Part shown: piece after piece, positions 1 through 8,327 of the stretch
Numbering within the stretch: position 1 is the first letter of the stretch
Layout: each line of letters opens with the position of its first letter
Assembly (NCBI GenBank): GCA_016124975.1
Contig: WGMP01000029.1
Coordinates: 1-64,000, forward strand
Direction of reading: 5' to 3'
Source of the DNA: Phycisphaera sp.
GTDB lineage: Bacteria > Planctomycetota > Phycisphaerae > Phycisphaerales > SM1A02
DNA length: 64,000 nt
Made by a program: the position numbers and the translations under genes
The notes under the pieces: generated by a model
What the model was told of the DNA's origin: nothing
The model's input: the letters and a program-made list of their open reading frames with translations, nothing else
Database searches by the model: none

Positions 1-420
1 ACAAGCAGGGGTGCCCGTGGACTTCAGTCCGCGGAACGGATGACGGCAGCCGCCGCCTCCGACGCCTGCCCTCCTGCAGACCGAAGCGCGCTGCCGCTCT
101 CGATTGACGACTCCGACGGTGTGGACCATCCGGCACGACAATCATGTCTGGGGACTCCGACGGTCCGAATCGTGCGACACGAGAATCAGGGGTGCCCGCA
201 TGCTTCAGCATGCGGAACGGATGATGTCAGCCGTCGACTCCGACGCGTGTCGTTCAGCAGACTGAAGTCTGCTGGCACACTCGATTGACGACTCCGACGG
301 TGTGGACCATCCGACACGACAATCATGTCTGGGGACTCCGACGGTCCGAATCGTGCGACACGACAATCAGGGGTGCCCGCATGCTTCAGCATGCGGAACG
401 GATGATGTCAGCCGTCGACG
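1..420. repeat. REP-like palindromes in 181-bp tandem repeat
   Basis: No gene is seen in 1-684. A 181-bp unit starts at 101 and again at 282 (second copy breaks off near 418); 1-100 is the diverged end of another unit. Each unit carries a 20-nt hairpin, CCGCATGCTTCAGCATGCGG, at 196-215 and 377-396, preceded by GGGGTGCC and followed by GGAAC. A variant stem with matching changes on both arms is at 15-34 (CCGTGGACT/AGTCCGCGG), and an inverted copy with another stem is at 255-275 (CAGCAGACT/AGTCTGCTG). The same extended element recurs at 39159-39410 beside the REP-associated transposase, so these look like non-autonomous elements mobilised by that protein. Confidence 0.8.
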
Positions 421-684
421 CAGACACCTCGCGCTCCGCGCGCTTCACCCACGGCCTCGCATGGTGTTCGCCTTCGTCGACTCCGCGTCACGCCGGCGCG
501 GCTAGCCAAGCGCTGGAAAATCTTCCTGCAAAACATGCAGACTTTCGCGACCGCGCCCGACTGGGTGCTAAGTTCGCGCGCGTCGGTGCATCCGACGGAA
601 AGGCGGAAGAGAGAAGTGTCCCATCCATTCATCGGGGGTTCCCCCATCGCGCAGGCGCGCGGCGGGAGGGCGGTGTCGCGCGCA

Positions 685-2310
685 ATGACCGGCGTCGGGC
701 GAAGCCGTCCTGCGGCGCTGCGCATGTCGCCGGGCGCGCGCACGCGCAGCGTGGCACAGGCCCGCGCGCTCGCGTTCATGCTCTGTGCGCTGTCGCTCGT
801 CGCCTTCCACGCGCGGCCGCAGGACGCGCCCGATCCCCCGTCCACGACGCCGCTTGAGCTGATCGAGGCAGGAGATCCGTCCGTGCGAAGGTTCGGCGAC
901 GGCGTCGCCGCCAGCGGCAGCCTTCTCGCCATCGCGGCGCCGACCGACGGCGACGACGCATGGTCGCCGGGGTTCGTCGCGATCCACCGCGTGCTGTGGA
1001 CCGCGCGCGACGGGGTCGAGGTCGTGGAGGAGGCCAGGTTCTCATCGAGCCTCGGAGCCGAGGGCGAGCATTTCGGGGCGGCGGTCGCAGCATCCGTGCT
1101 GCAGCCCACGGGCCATTCGCCTGCGCAGACCGCCATCCCTCCGATGCGCGGCGACCTCGTGGCGGTCGGCGCCGATCGCGCCGATGTCGACCTCCCCGCG
1201 GGTCCGCCCATCCCGATGGCTGGCGCGGTCGATCTCTTCGAGCGCGCACATCGCGGGGCCCCGCGTTGGGGCCGCTCAGCCAGGCTTCGTGCGACAAGCC
1301 CACAGCCAGGCGCAGAGTTCGGCGGAGCGCTTGCGTTCGACGCAGGCGGCGCCGCGCGGCTTGCGGTCGGTTCCGCGCGGCACGATGCGCGCGCGGGCAT
1401 CGACGCGCCGTGGGTGTGGGACGCAGGGCGCGTCCATGTCTTCACTCGCCACGGCGATGCCGCGGCTCGAGGCGGCGCGGCGCGCTGGAGCGAAGCCGCC
1501 GTCATCGACCCGCCGAGGCCCGAGCTCAGCGGTTGGTTCGGCGCATCGGTCGCGATCGAAGGCGAGCTCCTCGCGATCGGAAGCCCCGGGCATGATGTGC
1601 CGCGACCCGATGGCGCCGGAACCATCTCGAACGCAGGCGCGGTCTTTCTCTATCGGCGCATCGCATCCGACCCCGCGGGCGGTGCTCCGCTCGAGCGATA
1701 CCGTCTCGAGCGCGTGTTCACCGCGCCGGAGCCGGAGGAGTCGGCCTGGTTCGGCCTTGCGATCGCGCTCGAAGACGAGGCGCTCGCCATCGGCGCCCCT
1801 CGTGCAGCGGGCACCCGCGCCGACGGCGAGCGCCGCGGTGCCGTCTACCACTTCGACCTCGCGAGACCCCAGTCGCACCCGAAGCGGATCGACCCGCCGA
1901 GCGAGCGTGTCCGCACGGGTTTCGGGCAGACGCTCGCGTTGCGCCGCGGCACACTCCTGATCGGCGCGCCGAGCACCGACGCGCCGTCTGCAGCGGCCGA
2001 TTCCCCGATGCTCGAGGATGTCGGAGGCGCCTGGATCTATGCGCTCGACGACGGTGCGTTCACTGCGGAACTCGTTCCCCCTCGAGCGACTCGATCGGTG
2101 CTCTTCGGCGCGACCGCGGCGCTTGCGTGGCCTGGCTTCATCCACGATCCCATGGCGTGGAGCGAACAAACCGCCCGAGAGTGTCCGCACGGCGCTCCCG
2201 ACCCGGCCCCGGTCGCCGTCGTCGGGCATCGCTACACCGAGGAGGAATCGCAGGTCCCGAGCCCAGGCGCCGCGCTCTACCGCGCGTCCCGCGTCAAGGC
2301 GCCGCCGTGA
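685..2310 (+). CDS. secreted FG-GAP-like beta-propeller protein
   Basis: Probably exported, function unknown. After a basic N-terminus and a hydrophobic stretch (signal peptide ending near FHARPQ) the protein is built of about seven repeats of the form FG-x-(A/S)-(L/V)-A-x-x-x-x-L-A-I-G-(A/S)-P, the pattern of FG-GAP/integrin-alpha propeller blades. A protein of the same design with a dockerin-like tail lies at 31947-33464; this one lacks the tail. The start is uncertain: ATG 685 has a GGAGGG about 15 nt upstream, ATG 724 would also leave the signal peptide intact, and the open frame reaches 535 without a ribosome site. The 3' end overlaps the convergent dus gene by 17 nt. Family assignment is fairly sure; ligand and role are not known. 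Confidence 0.7.
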   Translation: MTGVGRSRPAALRMSPGARTRSVAQARALAFMLCALSLVAFHARPQDAPDPPSTTPLELIEAGDPSVRRFGDGVAASGSLLAIAAPTDGDDAWSPGFVAIHRVLWTARDGVEVVEEARFSSSLGAEGEHFGAAVAASVLQPTGHSPAQTAIPPMRGDLVAVGADRADVDLPAGPPIPMAGAVDLFERAHRGAPRWGRSARLRATSPQPGAEFGGALAFDAGGAARLAVGSARHDARAGIDAPWVWDAGRVHVFTRHGDAAARGGAARWSEAAVIDPPRPELSGWFGASVAIEGELLAIGSPGHDVPRPDGAGTISNAGAVFLYRRIASDPAGGAPLERYRLERVFTAPEPEESAWFGLAIALEDEALAIGAPRAAGTRADGERRGAVYHFDLARPQSHPKRIDPPSERVRTGFGQTLALRRGTLLIGAPSTDAPSAAADSPMLEDVGGAWIYALDDGAFTAELVPPRATRSVLFGATAALAWPGFIHDPMAWSEQTARECPHGAPDPAPVAVVGHRYTEEESQVPSPGAALYRASRVKAPP

Positions 2311-3445
2311 ACGCAGCCTGCGACGCGCCGCGCGGATACCAGCGCTCGAGCGTCCGCCGCCAGTCGACGACGGTCTCGCAGTCGATGAACTCGCGCTTCA
2401 CGCGCTCGGCCTCGGGGTGATGCGTCGCGAACTTGATGCCGAACTTGCGCATCCGGCGCCCGCCCGCAGCCTCGCCGTGGAGCTGCATCGCAAGTTCGAA
2501 GTGCGACTCGAGCGCGGTGCGCTGCTCGGAAAGGGTCGGCGCGCGCGCAGTCTCGCCGCGCATCAGTGCACGCGCCTGCGTGAAGATCCACGGGTTTCCG
2601 ATGCATCCGCGCGCAACCGACACCCCGTGCACGCCCGTGTAGTCGTGCATGCGGAAGATGTCGTCGACCGTCCAGATGTCGCCTGAACCGAAGATCACGC
2701 GGTCGGGGTAGCGCCGCACCAACTCGCGAAGGAACTCCCACTTCCCGGGCCCGAGGTACTTCTGCTGCACGGTTCGGCAATGGACCACGGCCCACGCGTA
2801 GCCGAGCTCGTAGGTCGCCGCGAAGATCTCCTCGAACTTCGCCGCCATCTCGGGGGTGTCGTCGTACGCGCGTCGCAGCTTCACCGTGCACGGGATCTCG
2901 CGCGGCACCACCGCGCGCACGGCCCGCAGGATCTCGATCGCATCGTCGGGGTAGGCGAGGAAGTGCCCGCCTCGGTTCGCCTTCTTGATCTTCTTGACGG
3001 GGCACGCCAGGTTGACGTCGATGACGTCGTAGTTCATGCCGACGAGGATCTCGCTTGCGCGCGCCATCTCATGGGGCGTGGTCCCCATCACCTGCCCCGC
3101 GATCGGATGGTCGTCAAGCCCGGCCGCGATGTTGTCTTCGATCTCGCCCATGCCGCACTCTGTCGCGAGCAGGTCGGGGTCTTCCTTGCGTCGCCCCTTG
3201 CCGCCATTGATGAGCGTGCGGTCGAGGAGCGCCTCGGTCACGCAGAACGGCGCACCATGGCGCCGCGCGACGAGCCGCATCGCCCCGTCGGAATAGCCCG
3301 CGAGGCCCGCCTGGAAGAACGGCGCGTCGAAGCCCCTCACGGCCGCGGGAATCCGCGGGTCGATGGTCCACTCGCGCGCGATGTGCTCGACCGGGCGCGA
3401 GATCGGGTAGTCGGGAAGGTTGGCAGGCGAGAGTTCGACGGACAT
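2294..3445 (-). CDS. dus: tRNA-dihydrouridine synthase
   Basis: Reduces uridine to dihydrouridine in the D-loop of tRNAs using FMN and NADPH. The 383-residue product has the Dus TIM-barrel order: an N-terminal APFFQAGLAGYSDGAMR segment matching the APM-x-G-x-T-D start of the family, DVNLACPVKK with the catalytic Cys at about residue 148, TVKLR, VVHCRTVQQKY (usual form VHGRT) and FGSGDIW/GVSVARGCIGNPWIF for the phosphate of FMN. Length is slightly above the usual 320-350. The Gly before Cys (GCP in most members) is Ala here. It is a single gene, convergent with the propeller protein; which Dus subfamily it belongs to cannot be told by eye. A TACCCT -10-like box lies 53 nt upstream. Confidence 0.9.
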   Translation of the reverse strand: MSVELSPANLPDYPISRPVEHIAREWTIDPRIPAAVRGFDAPFFQAGLAGYSDGAMRLVARRHGAPFCVTEALLDRTLINGGKGRRKEDPDLLATECGMGEIEDNIAAGLDDHPIAGQVMGTTPHEMARASEILVGMNYDVIDVNLACPVKKIKKANRGGHFLAYPDDAIEILRAVRAVVPREIPCTVKLRRAYDDTPEMAAKFEEIFAATYELGYAWAVVHCRTVQQKYLGPGKWEFLRELVRRYPDRVIFGSGDIWTVDDIFRMHDYTGVHGVSVARGCIGNPWIFTQARALMRGETARAPTLSEQRTALESHFELAMQLHGEAAGGRRMRKFGIKFATHHPEAERVKREFIDCETVVDWRRTLERWYPRGASQAAFTAAP

Positions 3446-3559
3446 CGGGAGCAGGCGGCAGGTTCGACGGCGAGAGGCGATCGCATCGCCAGACCGAGAG
3501 GGTACGCGCCCGACCCGTGCGACGGGAACCGCGGCGCGACCGCGGCGCCGCGCGTCGCG

Positions 3560-4330
3560 TCAGCCGCGCCGGCGCCGCACGGGCGCGCCGAGCCCCGCGA
3601 GCAGCGCGAGGGCCGCCGCCGGGGCCGGAACAGCCCTGATCTGGTCCTGCGCCACGGGGTTCGCGAGGACCTCGAGGCCGCTTCCGAGGAATCCGCCCGC
3701 GCCGAGCGACTCGACGATCTCGCTGAACGCAGATGCCGTGGTCGCAGAGGCGTCGGCCTGGAATGCGCCGAGTCCGAGCGTCATCCGCGCACGGGCCACG
3801 CCTGCGTCGGCGGTGTCGAGGTTCTCGTGGACGATCTCCCAGACCACGAGCTGGAACGCCGCCGAGATCGTCGCGCGCGACGCGTGAGGCCCGATCACGC
3901 GATTGGTCGCGGGATCGATCCAACGCGCGAACAGGTCCTCGAGAAGCGTGGCGCGCATGGCGCCCAGTCCCGCCGCGCCGAGAGTTCTTTGCTCGAAGAG
4001 ATACATCGCGCCGCCGTCAAGCGCGGGCCCAAGCTCGAGCGCCCAGCTTTGGAACGGAGTCCCCTCGCCATCCTCGAAGTCGTGCTGGAAGGCGGCGCGC
4101 GCGTGCATGGTCACCGACCCAGACGCATCCCAGGCGAGGGTCGCCGCGTGGCCGCAGAGCTCGCTGCGGCCCTCGGTCCGCGCGACAAGCGATGCCACGA
4201 AGGCGGCGTCGGCGGACGATGCCACGGCGCAGGCGACCAGACCCGCGGCGATGCATCGCGCCAGCGGACGCCCTCCGCGTGCTGCCAAGCAGCGGCCGAT
4301 CGTCCTTGCATGTCCGTTTCCCCTCTTCAT
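3560..4330 (-). CDS. PEP-CTERM-like exported protein
   Basis: 256 residues, function unknown. A signal peptide (basic start, then CIAAGLVACAVASSADA) precedes a body without recognisable enzyme motifs. The last about 25 residues consist of VPAP, a hydrophobic Ala/Leu/Gly helix and a final RRRR cluster: the three-part architecture of PEP-CTERM sorting signals, which are handled by an exosortase in the inner membrane in other bacteria. No exosortase gene is in this window. Start ATG 4330 has AAGGAG about 10 nt upstream, so this start is well supported. The gene stands alone between dus and the OxyR-type gene. Confidence 0.72.
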   Translation of the reverse strand: MKRGNGHARTIGRCLAARGGRPLARCIAAGLVACAVASSADAAFVASLVARTEGRSELCGHAATLAWDASGSVTMHARAAFQHDFEDGEGTPFQSWALELGPALDGGAMYLFEQRTLGAAGLGAMRATLLEDLFARWIDPATNRVIGPHASRATISAAFQLVVWEIVHENLDTADAGVARARMTLGLGAFQADASATTASAFSEIVESLGAGGFLGSGLEVLANPVAQDQIRAVPAPAAALALLAGLGAPVRRRRG

Positions 4331-4447
4331 GGCGCAGGCTCCTTCGGGCGGAACCTACTTCCAAACCGCATGATCGCAACCGCCGCGCCACGATGCGCAG
4401 AAGTTCCACGCGTCACCGCCCGCACAGCCGTCACGATCATCACGCGC

Positions 4448-4516
4448 CGCACGGGCCGCACGCTCCGCACAGGCCGTGCAGGCCGTGCAGGCCGCGCAGC
4501 CCGCACAGTCCGCGCA
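4448..4516. repeat. degenerate 9-bp microsatellite
   Basis: Between the PEP-CTERM-like gene and the oxyR-like stop there is a run of nine-base units of the type GCAGGCCGT / GCAGCCCGC / GCACAGGCC with mismatches. It sits just past the oxyR stop codon and has no coding role that can be seen. Confidence 0.6.
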
Positions 4517-4520
4517 AGCG

Positions 4521-5489
4521 TCACTCGGCGACGATCGGCGCGCGCGCCCGCACGGCCTCGCGGATCCATGCCGCGAGCCGCCCCACTTCGCCAAGCCGCG
4601 GATATCCCGTCCGCGCGGCGAGCGCAACATGGCGCGACGGGGCCTGGCCGTCGAACGCACGAAGCTCGAGCACGGTGCCGAGCTCCGTCGGAATCGAGCA
4701 GGCAAGCGCGGGAAGCAGCGAGTATCCCGCCCCGGCCGCCACGAGGTACTTCAGCGTCTCGATGCTCGCGGCGGCGAGCTTCGGCTCGTCCCCGCTTCCC
4801 GCATGGCAGATCGCAAGCGCATGGTCGCGCATGCAGTGCCCCTCCTCGAGAAGCACCATCTCGTGCGCGTCGAGACAGTTGGGCACCAGCCGCTTCACGC
4901 CGAGGATCGCGCTTCCGCGCCGCGCAAGCAGCCGAAACGGCTCTGTGAAGAGCGGCTCGAGAACGAGCCCGGGCTCGCGGCCCGACGGCGCGAGCACCGC
5001 CGCATCGATCGCTCCGACGGCGAGAAGCTCGAGAAGCTCCGCCGTCCTGTGCTCAGACACCTCGAAGGGCAGCTCCGCGGGCCCCTTTCGGCGCGCGGCG
5101 GCCGACGCAGCCCCTCCCGCATGCGCGAGGAGGTGCGGCACGAGATAGGGCCCAAGCGTCGGAATCACCCCCACGCGAAGCGGGCGGAGTTCCGCGCTCG
5201 CCAGGCGCCTCGACTCGTCCGCCAACGCCCCTGCGGCCGCAAGCAGGCCGTCGATCTGCGGCAGCAGCGCGCGACCTTCGTCGGTCACCAGGAATCGCCG
5301 CCCACGCCGCTCGAAGAGCCTCGCGCCAAGCGCCTCCTCGACCTTCCGAACCTGCCCCGAGAGCGTCGCCTGCGCGATGCCGAGCCTCCGCGCGGCGCGA
5401 CCGAAGTTCGCCTCTGCGGCCACGCAGCTCACCGCGTGAAGTTCCCGCAGGGAGCAGTCGAGGGGACGCTGGACGCGCGATCCATTCAT
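4521..5489 (-). CDS. oxyR: OxyR-type LysR regulator
   Basis: Probable peroxide-sensing transcription factor. The N-terminus (residues 14-72) is a LysR winged helix with the segment ATLSGQVRKVEEALG, very close to OxyR (TLSGQIRKLEDELG). In the effector domain Cys219 and Cys228 lie in GHCMRDHALAIC; the spacing of nine and the context equal the redox pair Cys199/Cys208 of E. coli OxyR, GHCLRDQA..C. Length 322 is slightly over the usual 305. No catalase or peroxiredoxin gene is adjacent. The start codon touches a palindrome, ATCGG-N5-CCGAT (5488-5502), and a TATGAT -10-like box lies at 5501-5506, so negative autoregulation is likely. The assignment as a LysR protein is firm, as OxyR good. Confidence 0.87.
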   Translation of the reverse strand: MNGSRVQRPLDCSLRELHAVSCVAAEANFGRAARRLGIAQATLSGQVRKVEEALGARLFERRGRRFLVTDEGRALLPQIDGLLAAAGALADESRRLASAELRPLRVGVIPTLGPYLVPHLLAHAGGAASAAARRKGPAELPFEVSEHRTAELLELLAVGAIDAAVLAPSGREPGLVLEPLFTEPFRLLARRGSAILGVKRLVPNCLDAHEMVLLEEGHCMRDHALAICHAGSGDEPKLAAASIETLKYLVAAGAGYSLLPALACSIPTELGTVLELRAFDGQAPSRHVALAARTGYPRLGEVGRLAAWIREAVRARAPIVAE

Positions 5490-5524
5490 CGGATAAACCG
5501 ATCATATCAATCCGATTGATCGCC
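5488..5524. promoter_or_regulatory. candidate OxyR operator and oxyR -10 box
   Basis: A 15-bp palindrome ATCGGATAAACCGAT (5488-5502) has the ATNG-N7-CNAT layout of OxyR half-sites; seven bases later comes a poorer second copy beginning ATCCGATTGATCG. A second inverted repeat CGATCA-N12-TGATCG (5499-5522) overlaps it. On the minus strand TATGAT (5506-5501) is a good -10 box 11 nt from the oxyR start. Layout is seen; binding is inferred. Confidence 0.5.
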
Positions 5525-5623
5525 TTGCACGCTCATCGCTGGGGCGGTTTGATGCGCAGCGTCAAGGGAGGGGTCGCGTGGAGCGACCGCCGAGCCCTCG
5601 ACGCCACCTGACAAGCCCCCTGC

Positions 5624-5669
5624 GTCAGCGGCCCCACTCGCGTTTGCGCGTCGGGGCCGCTGACTTTTT
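5624..5669 (+). terminator. intrinsic terminator, plus strand
   Basis: Perfect 12-bp stem GTCAGCGGCCCC/GGGGCCGCTGAC (5624-5635 and 5653-5664) followed by TTTTT at 5665-5669. The T run is on the plus strand only, but no plus-strand gene is annotated upstream; only the 134 nt between the oxyR start and this hairpin could feed it. Confidence 0.75.
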
Positions 5670-5689
5670 GCGTTCGCATGAACTCTGGC

Positions 5690-5917
5690 TCAGCTGCGCT
5701 TGCGCCACCGCGCCGCCTCGATGCACGCGACGAGATGCATGATCCAGCCGAGCGTGCCGAGCGTCACGAACCACAGCACGCCCGTCAGGACGAACATCAG
5801 GAGCGCCGCGAGCACGCGACCCTGCACGAGTTGCCCAAGACCGGGGATGAAGAAGCTGCAGACTGCGGCGATGACATTGCCCGCGCTTCCCTGGCCAGTT
5901 CCTGTGGAGGTGCTCAT
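5690..5917 (-). CDS. small two-helix membrane protein
   Basis: 75 residues. A short Ser/Gly/Thr-rich N-terminus leads into two hydrophobic segments: about residues 14-47 (containing IPGLGQLVQGR, a turn motif of TM2-like small membrane proteins) and about 48-66. The end is basic (ARWRKRS). Proteins of this type sit in the inner membrane; the function is not known. A GGAG lies 6 nt before the ATG. It is the last gene of the minus-strand run pdxJ-dapA-nudix, 38 nt after the nudix stop, so it may be cotranscribed. The stem of the plus-strand terminator lies 25 nt beyond its stop. Confidence 0.68.
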   Translation of the reverse strand: MSTSTGTGQGSAGNVIAAVCSFFIPGLGQLVQGRVLAALLMFVLTGVLWFVTLGTLGWIMHLVACIEAARWRKRS

Positions 5918-5955
5918 GGCGCTCCGTTTCGCAATCGTCTGCGGCGGGTTTCAGA

Positions 5956-6465
5956 TCACGGCGACGGTGTCCGCGGCCACGACTCGACCACGCGCGGCCT
6001 GATCGGCTGCTCCGCGCAGTCGATGTGCACCATGAAGAAGCCACCGCGGTGCCTGCAGACGTTCGGCCACATCACCGCGCGGTCGGTCTCGGGAATCGGC
6101 AGCTTCTCGACGTCCTCGACGCGGTGCCACTCGAGCCGCCCCTCGTCGAACTCCGAGTGAGGGATCTCGTCGTGACGGATCGCGCGCGTCGCCTCGAAGA
6201 GGAAGATCAGCCAGTGCTCCTCGCCTTGGTACGCGCGCTCGCTCACGATCGAGATCAGCCTGATCTCGTCGGGCTTGAGCGCGATCGACGCCTCCTCGCG
6301 GATCTCGCGGAGCGCGCAGTCGTGCGGCCCCTCGCCATCGGCGATCTCGAGCTTTCCGCCGATCGGCGAGTACATGTCGCGGTTCGGCGGCTTGCGGCGA
6401 TGGAGGAGCAGGAGCCGCCCCTCCTCGTCGTAGAGGTAGCAGAGGACGGCGATCTTGTACGGCAT
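5956..6465 (-). CDS. NUDIX hydrolase
   Basis: Hydrolyses a nucleoside diphosphate linked to another moiety; substrate not known. The Nudix box is seen as GGKLEIADGEGPHDCALREIREEASI (GX5EX7REUXEEXGU with one residue difference in spacing: G...E, REIREEASI). The start MPYKIAVLCYLY is typical for this group and is used here. An in-frame GTG at 6510 overlaps the dapA stop as GTGA and would add 15 residues; if used, translation would be coupled to dapA. Length about 169 residues is normal for a single-domain Nudix enzyme. Operon position behind dapA suggests a housekeeping role rather than a link to lysine synthesis. Confidence 0.87.
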   Translation of the reverse strand: MPYKIAVLCYLYDEEGRLLLLHRRKPPNRDMYSPIGGKLEIADGEGPHDCALREIREEASIALKPDEIRLISIVSERAYQGEEHWLIFLFEATRAIRHDEIPHSEFDEGRLEWHRVEDVEKLPIPETDRAVMWPNVCRHRGGFFMVHIDCAEQPIRPRVVESWPRTPSP

Positions 6466-6506
6466 CGACCGCGCGTCGTGCGGATTGGCAGGAATCGCGG
6501 GGGAAC

Positions 6507-7469
6507 TCACGCGCGCACCGTCTGGGCCTGCCCCGTCTGCCCCGTCTGCCCCGTCTGCTTCGTCTCGACCGCGATCGCCTCGAGCTTCGTCAGCCCTGCC
6601 GTCGCCAGAATCTCGGCGATCCGCACGACCGTCTCCTTCGACGCCTCCGCAAGCGGAAGCCGCACCGCGCCCGAGTCGCGGCCGAGGATCTTCATCGCCG
6701 CCTTGAGCGGCACGGGGTTCACATCGAGCGACAGAAGCCCCTTCGCAAGCGGGAAGATGCCGCGGTGGATCTCCTGCGCCTCCGCGAAGCGGTCGCCGAG
6801 GAACGCGTCGCACAGCGCCTGCACGCGCGCGGGGATCAGGTTCGACACCACGCTCACGACGCCCGCGCTGCCGCAGCCCGCGAACGAAAGCGTCAGCGAG
6901 TCGTCGCCCGAGAGGATCGTGATGCCGCAGCGCTGTCGGATCTCGCTCGCGGAGTCCATCGACCCCGTCGCCTCCTTGATGGCGACGATGTTCGGATGCT
7001 TCGCGAGGCGCGCGACGGTGTCTGGGTTGATCGCCACGCCGCAGCGCCCGGGGATGTTGTAGAGCATCACGGGAAGCGGGCACGAATCCGCGACCGTCAT
7101 GAAGTGGCGATAGAGCCCCTCCTGCGAGGGCTTGTTGTAGTAGGGGCTCACCTGGAGCCCAGCGTCCGCGCCGAGCTCGAAGGCGAGCTTCTGCAGCTCG
7201 ACCGCATGGCGCGTGCAGTTCGAGCCGGCGCCCGCGATCACCTGCAGGCCGCGCTTCTTCCCGAGCTCGACCGCCGTCTCGACCACGAGCCGATGCTCGT
7301 CGTCCTCGAGCGTGGGCGACTCGCCCGTCGTGCCGCAGGCGACGATGCCGCGCACACCGCCATCGGCCTGGAAGGCGATGTGGTCGGCAAGACGCGCCTC
7401 GTCGACGGCGATCCCGTCCGAGGTGAAGGGCGTGACGATCGCTGTGTAGCAGCCACGGAACTCGATCAT
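6507..7469 (-). CDS. dapA: 4-hydroxy-tetrahydrodipicolinate synthase
   Basis: Condenses pyruvate with aspartate semialdehyde in the diaminopimelate/lysine pathway. Visible family features: GCYTAIVTPF at the N-terminus, GTTGESPTLEDDEH (pyruvate-binding TTGE), YYNKPSQEG with the catalytic Tyr, YNIPGRCG, and the Schiff-base Lys in IVAIKEATGS. Length 320 exceeds the usual 290-300 because of a C-terminal tail ending in three TGQ triplets encoded by a 9-bp microsatellite. The ATG has no ribosome site; a TACACT box ends 7 nt upstream (7477-7482), consistent with a leaderless transcript. It lies between pdxJ and the nudix gene on the same strand. Confidence 0.95.
   Translation of the reverse strand: MIEFRGCYTAIVTPFTSDGIAVDEARLADHIAFQADGGVRGIVACGTTGESPTLEDDEHRLVVETAVELGKKRGLQVIAGAGSNCTRHAVELQKLAFELGADAGLQVSPYYNKPSQEGLYRHFMTVADSCPLPVMLYNIPGRCGVAINPDTVARLAKHPNIVAIKEATGSMDSASEIRQRCGITILSGDDSLTLSFAGCGSAGVVSVVSNLIPARVQALCDAFLGDRFAEAQEIHRGIFPLAKGLLSLDVNPVPLKAAMKILGRDSGAVRLPLAEASKETVVRIAEILATAGLTKLEAIAVETKQTGQTGQTGQAQTVRA
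6529..6567. repeat. 9-bp microsatellite inside dapA 3' end
   Basis: Three near-perfect copies of TGCCCCGTC plus partial ones encode the repeated Thr-Gly-Gln at the C-terminus of DapA. The period keeps the reading frame. Confidence 0.8.
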
Positions 7470-7476
7470 GGCGCGG

Positions 7477-7482
7477 AGTGTA
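7477..7482 (-). promoter_or_regulatory. TACACT -10 box, 7 nt before dapA ATG
   Basis: Minus-strand TACACT is followed by seven bases and the dapA ATG, with no Shine-Dalgarno sequence. Part of the recurring leaderless-type arrangement. Confidence 0.55.
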
Positions 7483-7535
7483 GCGGGAGTTTCCCGCGAA
7501 ACACGCCGCGAGCGCGCCGCGAGCGCGCCGCACGA

Positions 7536-8270
7536 TCACCGCGCGTCGATCGCGTCCTTCATCTCCCGCACCGCCGCGCGCAGACCAGCGAATACAGCGC
7601 GCGACACGATGGCGTGGCCGATGTGCAGCTCGCGGAGGTTCGGAATCGCGGCGATGGCCGCAACATTCCCGTAGTTCAGCGCGTGCCCCGCGTTCGGGCG
7701 CATGCCCGCGGCGCCCACCGCCTCGACCGCACGCCGCACCTTCGCAAGCTCGGCCGCGGTGCGGGCGTCCCCCGCCCCAAAGTCATGATGGGCATGGGCA
7801 TACGGCCCCGTGTGGATCTCGCAGAAGTCGAAGCCCGCGCGCGCCGCCGCCTCGATCTGCCGTTCGTCGGCGTCGATGAACGCGCTCACCGCGATGCCCG
7901 CGCCCTTGAGGCGCGCCACCGCCTCGCGGATCCGTCCCTCCTGCCCCGCGACATCGAGGCCGCCCTCGGTCGTCACCTCGGCCCGCCGCTCGGGCACGAA
8001 CATTGAGAGCCCGGGCTTCAGCGCGATCGCGATCGCCACCATCTCGTCGGTCGCCGCCATCTCGAGGTTCAGCTTCGTCCGCACGACCTCCTTCAGGCGC
8101 GGCAGGTCCGAGTCCTGGATGTGCCGCCGGTCCTCGCGGAGGTGCACGGTGATCCCGTCCGCTCCGCCAGCCTCGGCTTCGGTCGCCGCAAGCACGGGGT
8201 CGGGCTCGTAGGTGCGGCGCGCCTGGCGGACGGTCGCGACATGGTCGATGTTGACGCACAGTTCAGGCAT
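7536..8270 (-). CDS. pdxJ: pyridoxine 5'-phosphate synthase
   Basis: Joins 1-deoxyxylulose 5-phosphate and 3-amino-1-hydroxyacetone phosphate in vitamin B6 synthesis. The product opens with [22 protein letters not shown], the PdxJ signature, followed by [43 protein letters not shown] and LNYGN, each at the family position; 244 residues is the normal length. The ATG at 8270 is used because the open frame extends far upstream only as an antisense shadow of phoU. Divergent from phoU with 57 bp between; TATGCT lies 28 nt upstream of the start. dapA follows 66 nt later on the same strand. Confidence 0.95.
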   Translation of the reverse strand: MPELCVNIDHVATVRQARRTYEPDPVLAATEAEAGGADGITVHLREDRRHIQDSDLPRLKEVVRTKLNLEMAATDEMVAIAIALKPGLSMFVPERRAEVTTEGGLDVAGQEGRIREAVARLKGAGIAVSAFIDADERQIEAAARAGFDFCEIHTGPYAHAHHDFGAGDARTAAELAKVRRAVEAVGAAGMRPNAGHALNYGNVAAIAAIPNLRELHIGHAIVSRAVFAGLRAAVREMKDAIDAR

Positions 8271-8312
8271 GGCTGATGTATCCGAGAGGGCCGTCAGCAT
8301 ACGCGCGAGAGG

Positions 8313-8318
8313 TATACT
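8313..8318 (+). promoter_or_regulatory. TATACT -10 box, 9 nt before phoU GTG
   Basis: TATACT at 8313-8318, then nine bases, then the GTG start of phoU; no ribosome site fits between. The -35 region (about 8290-8295, GCCGTC) is poor. Confidence 0.55.
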
Positions 8319-8327
8319 CGCGCTCCC

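Noticed and set aside
1-420. CRISPR array
   Set aside because: Repeats are 181 bp with internal hairpins, no regular short spacers and no cas genes.
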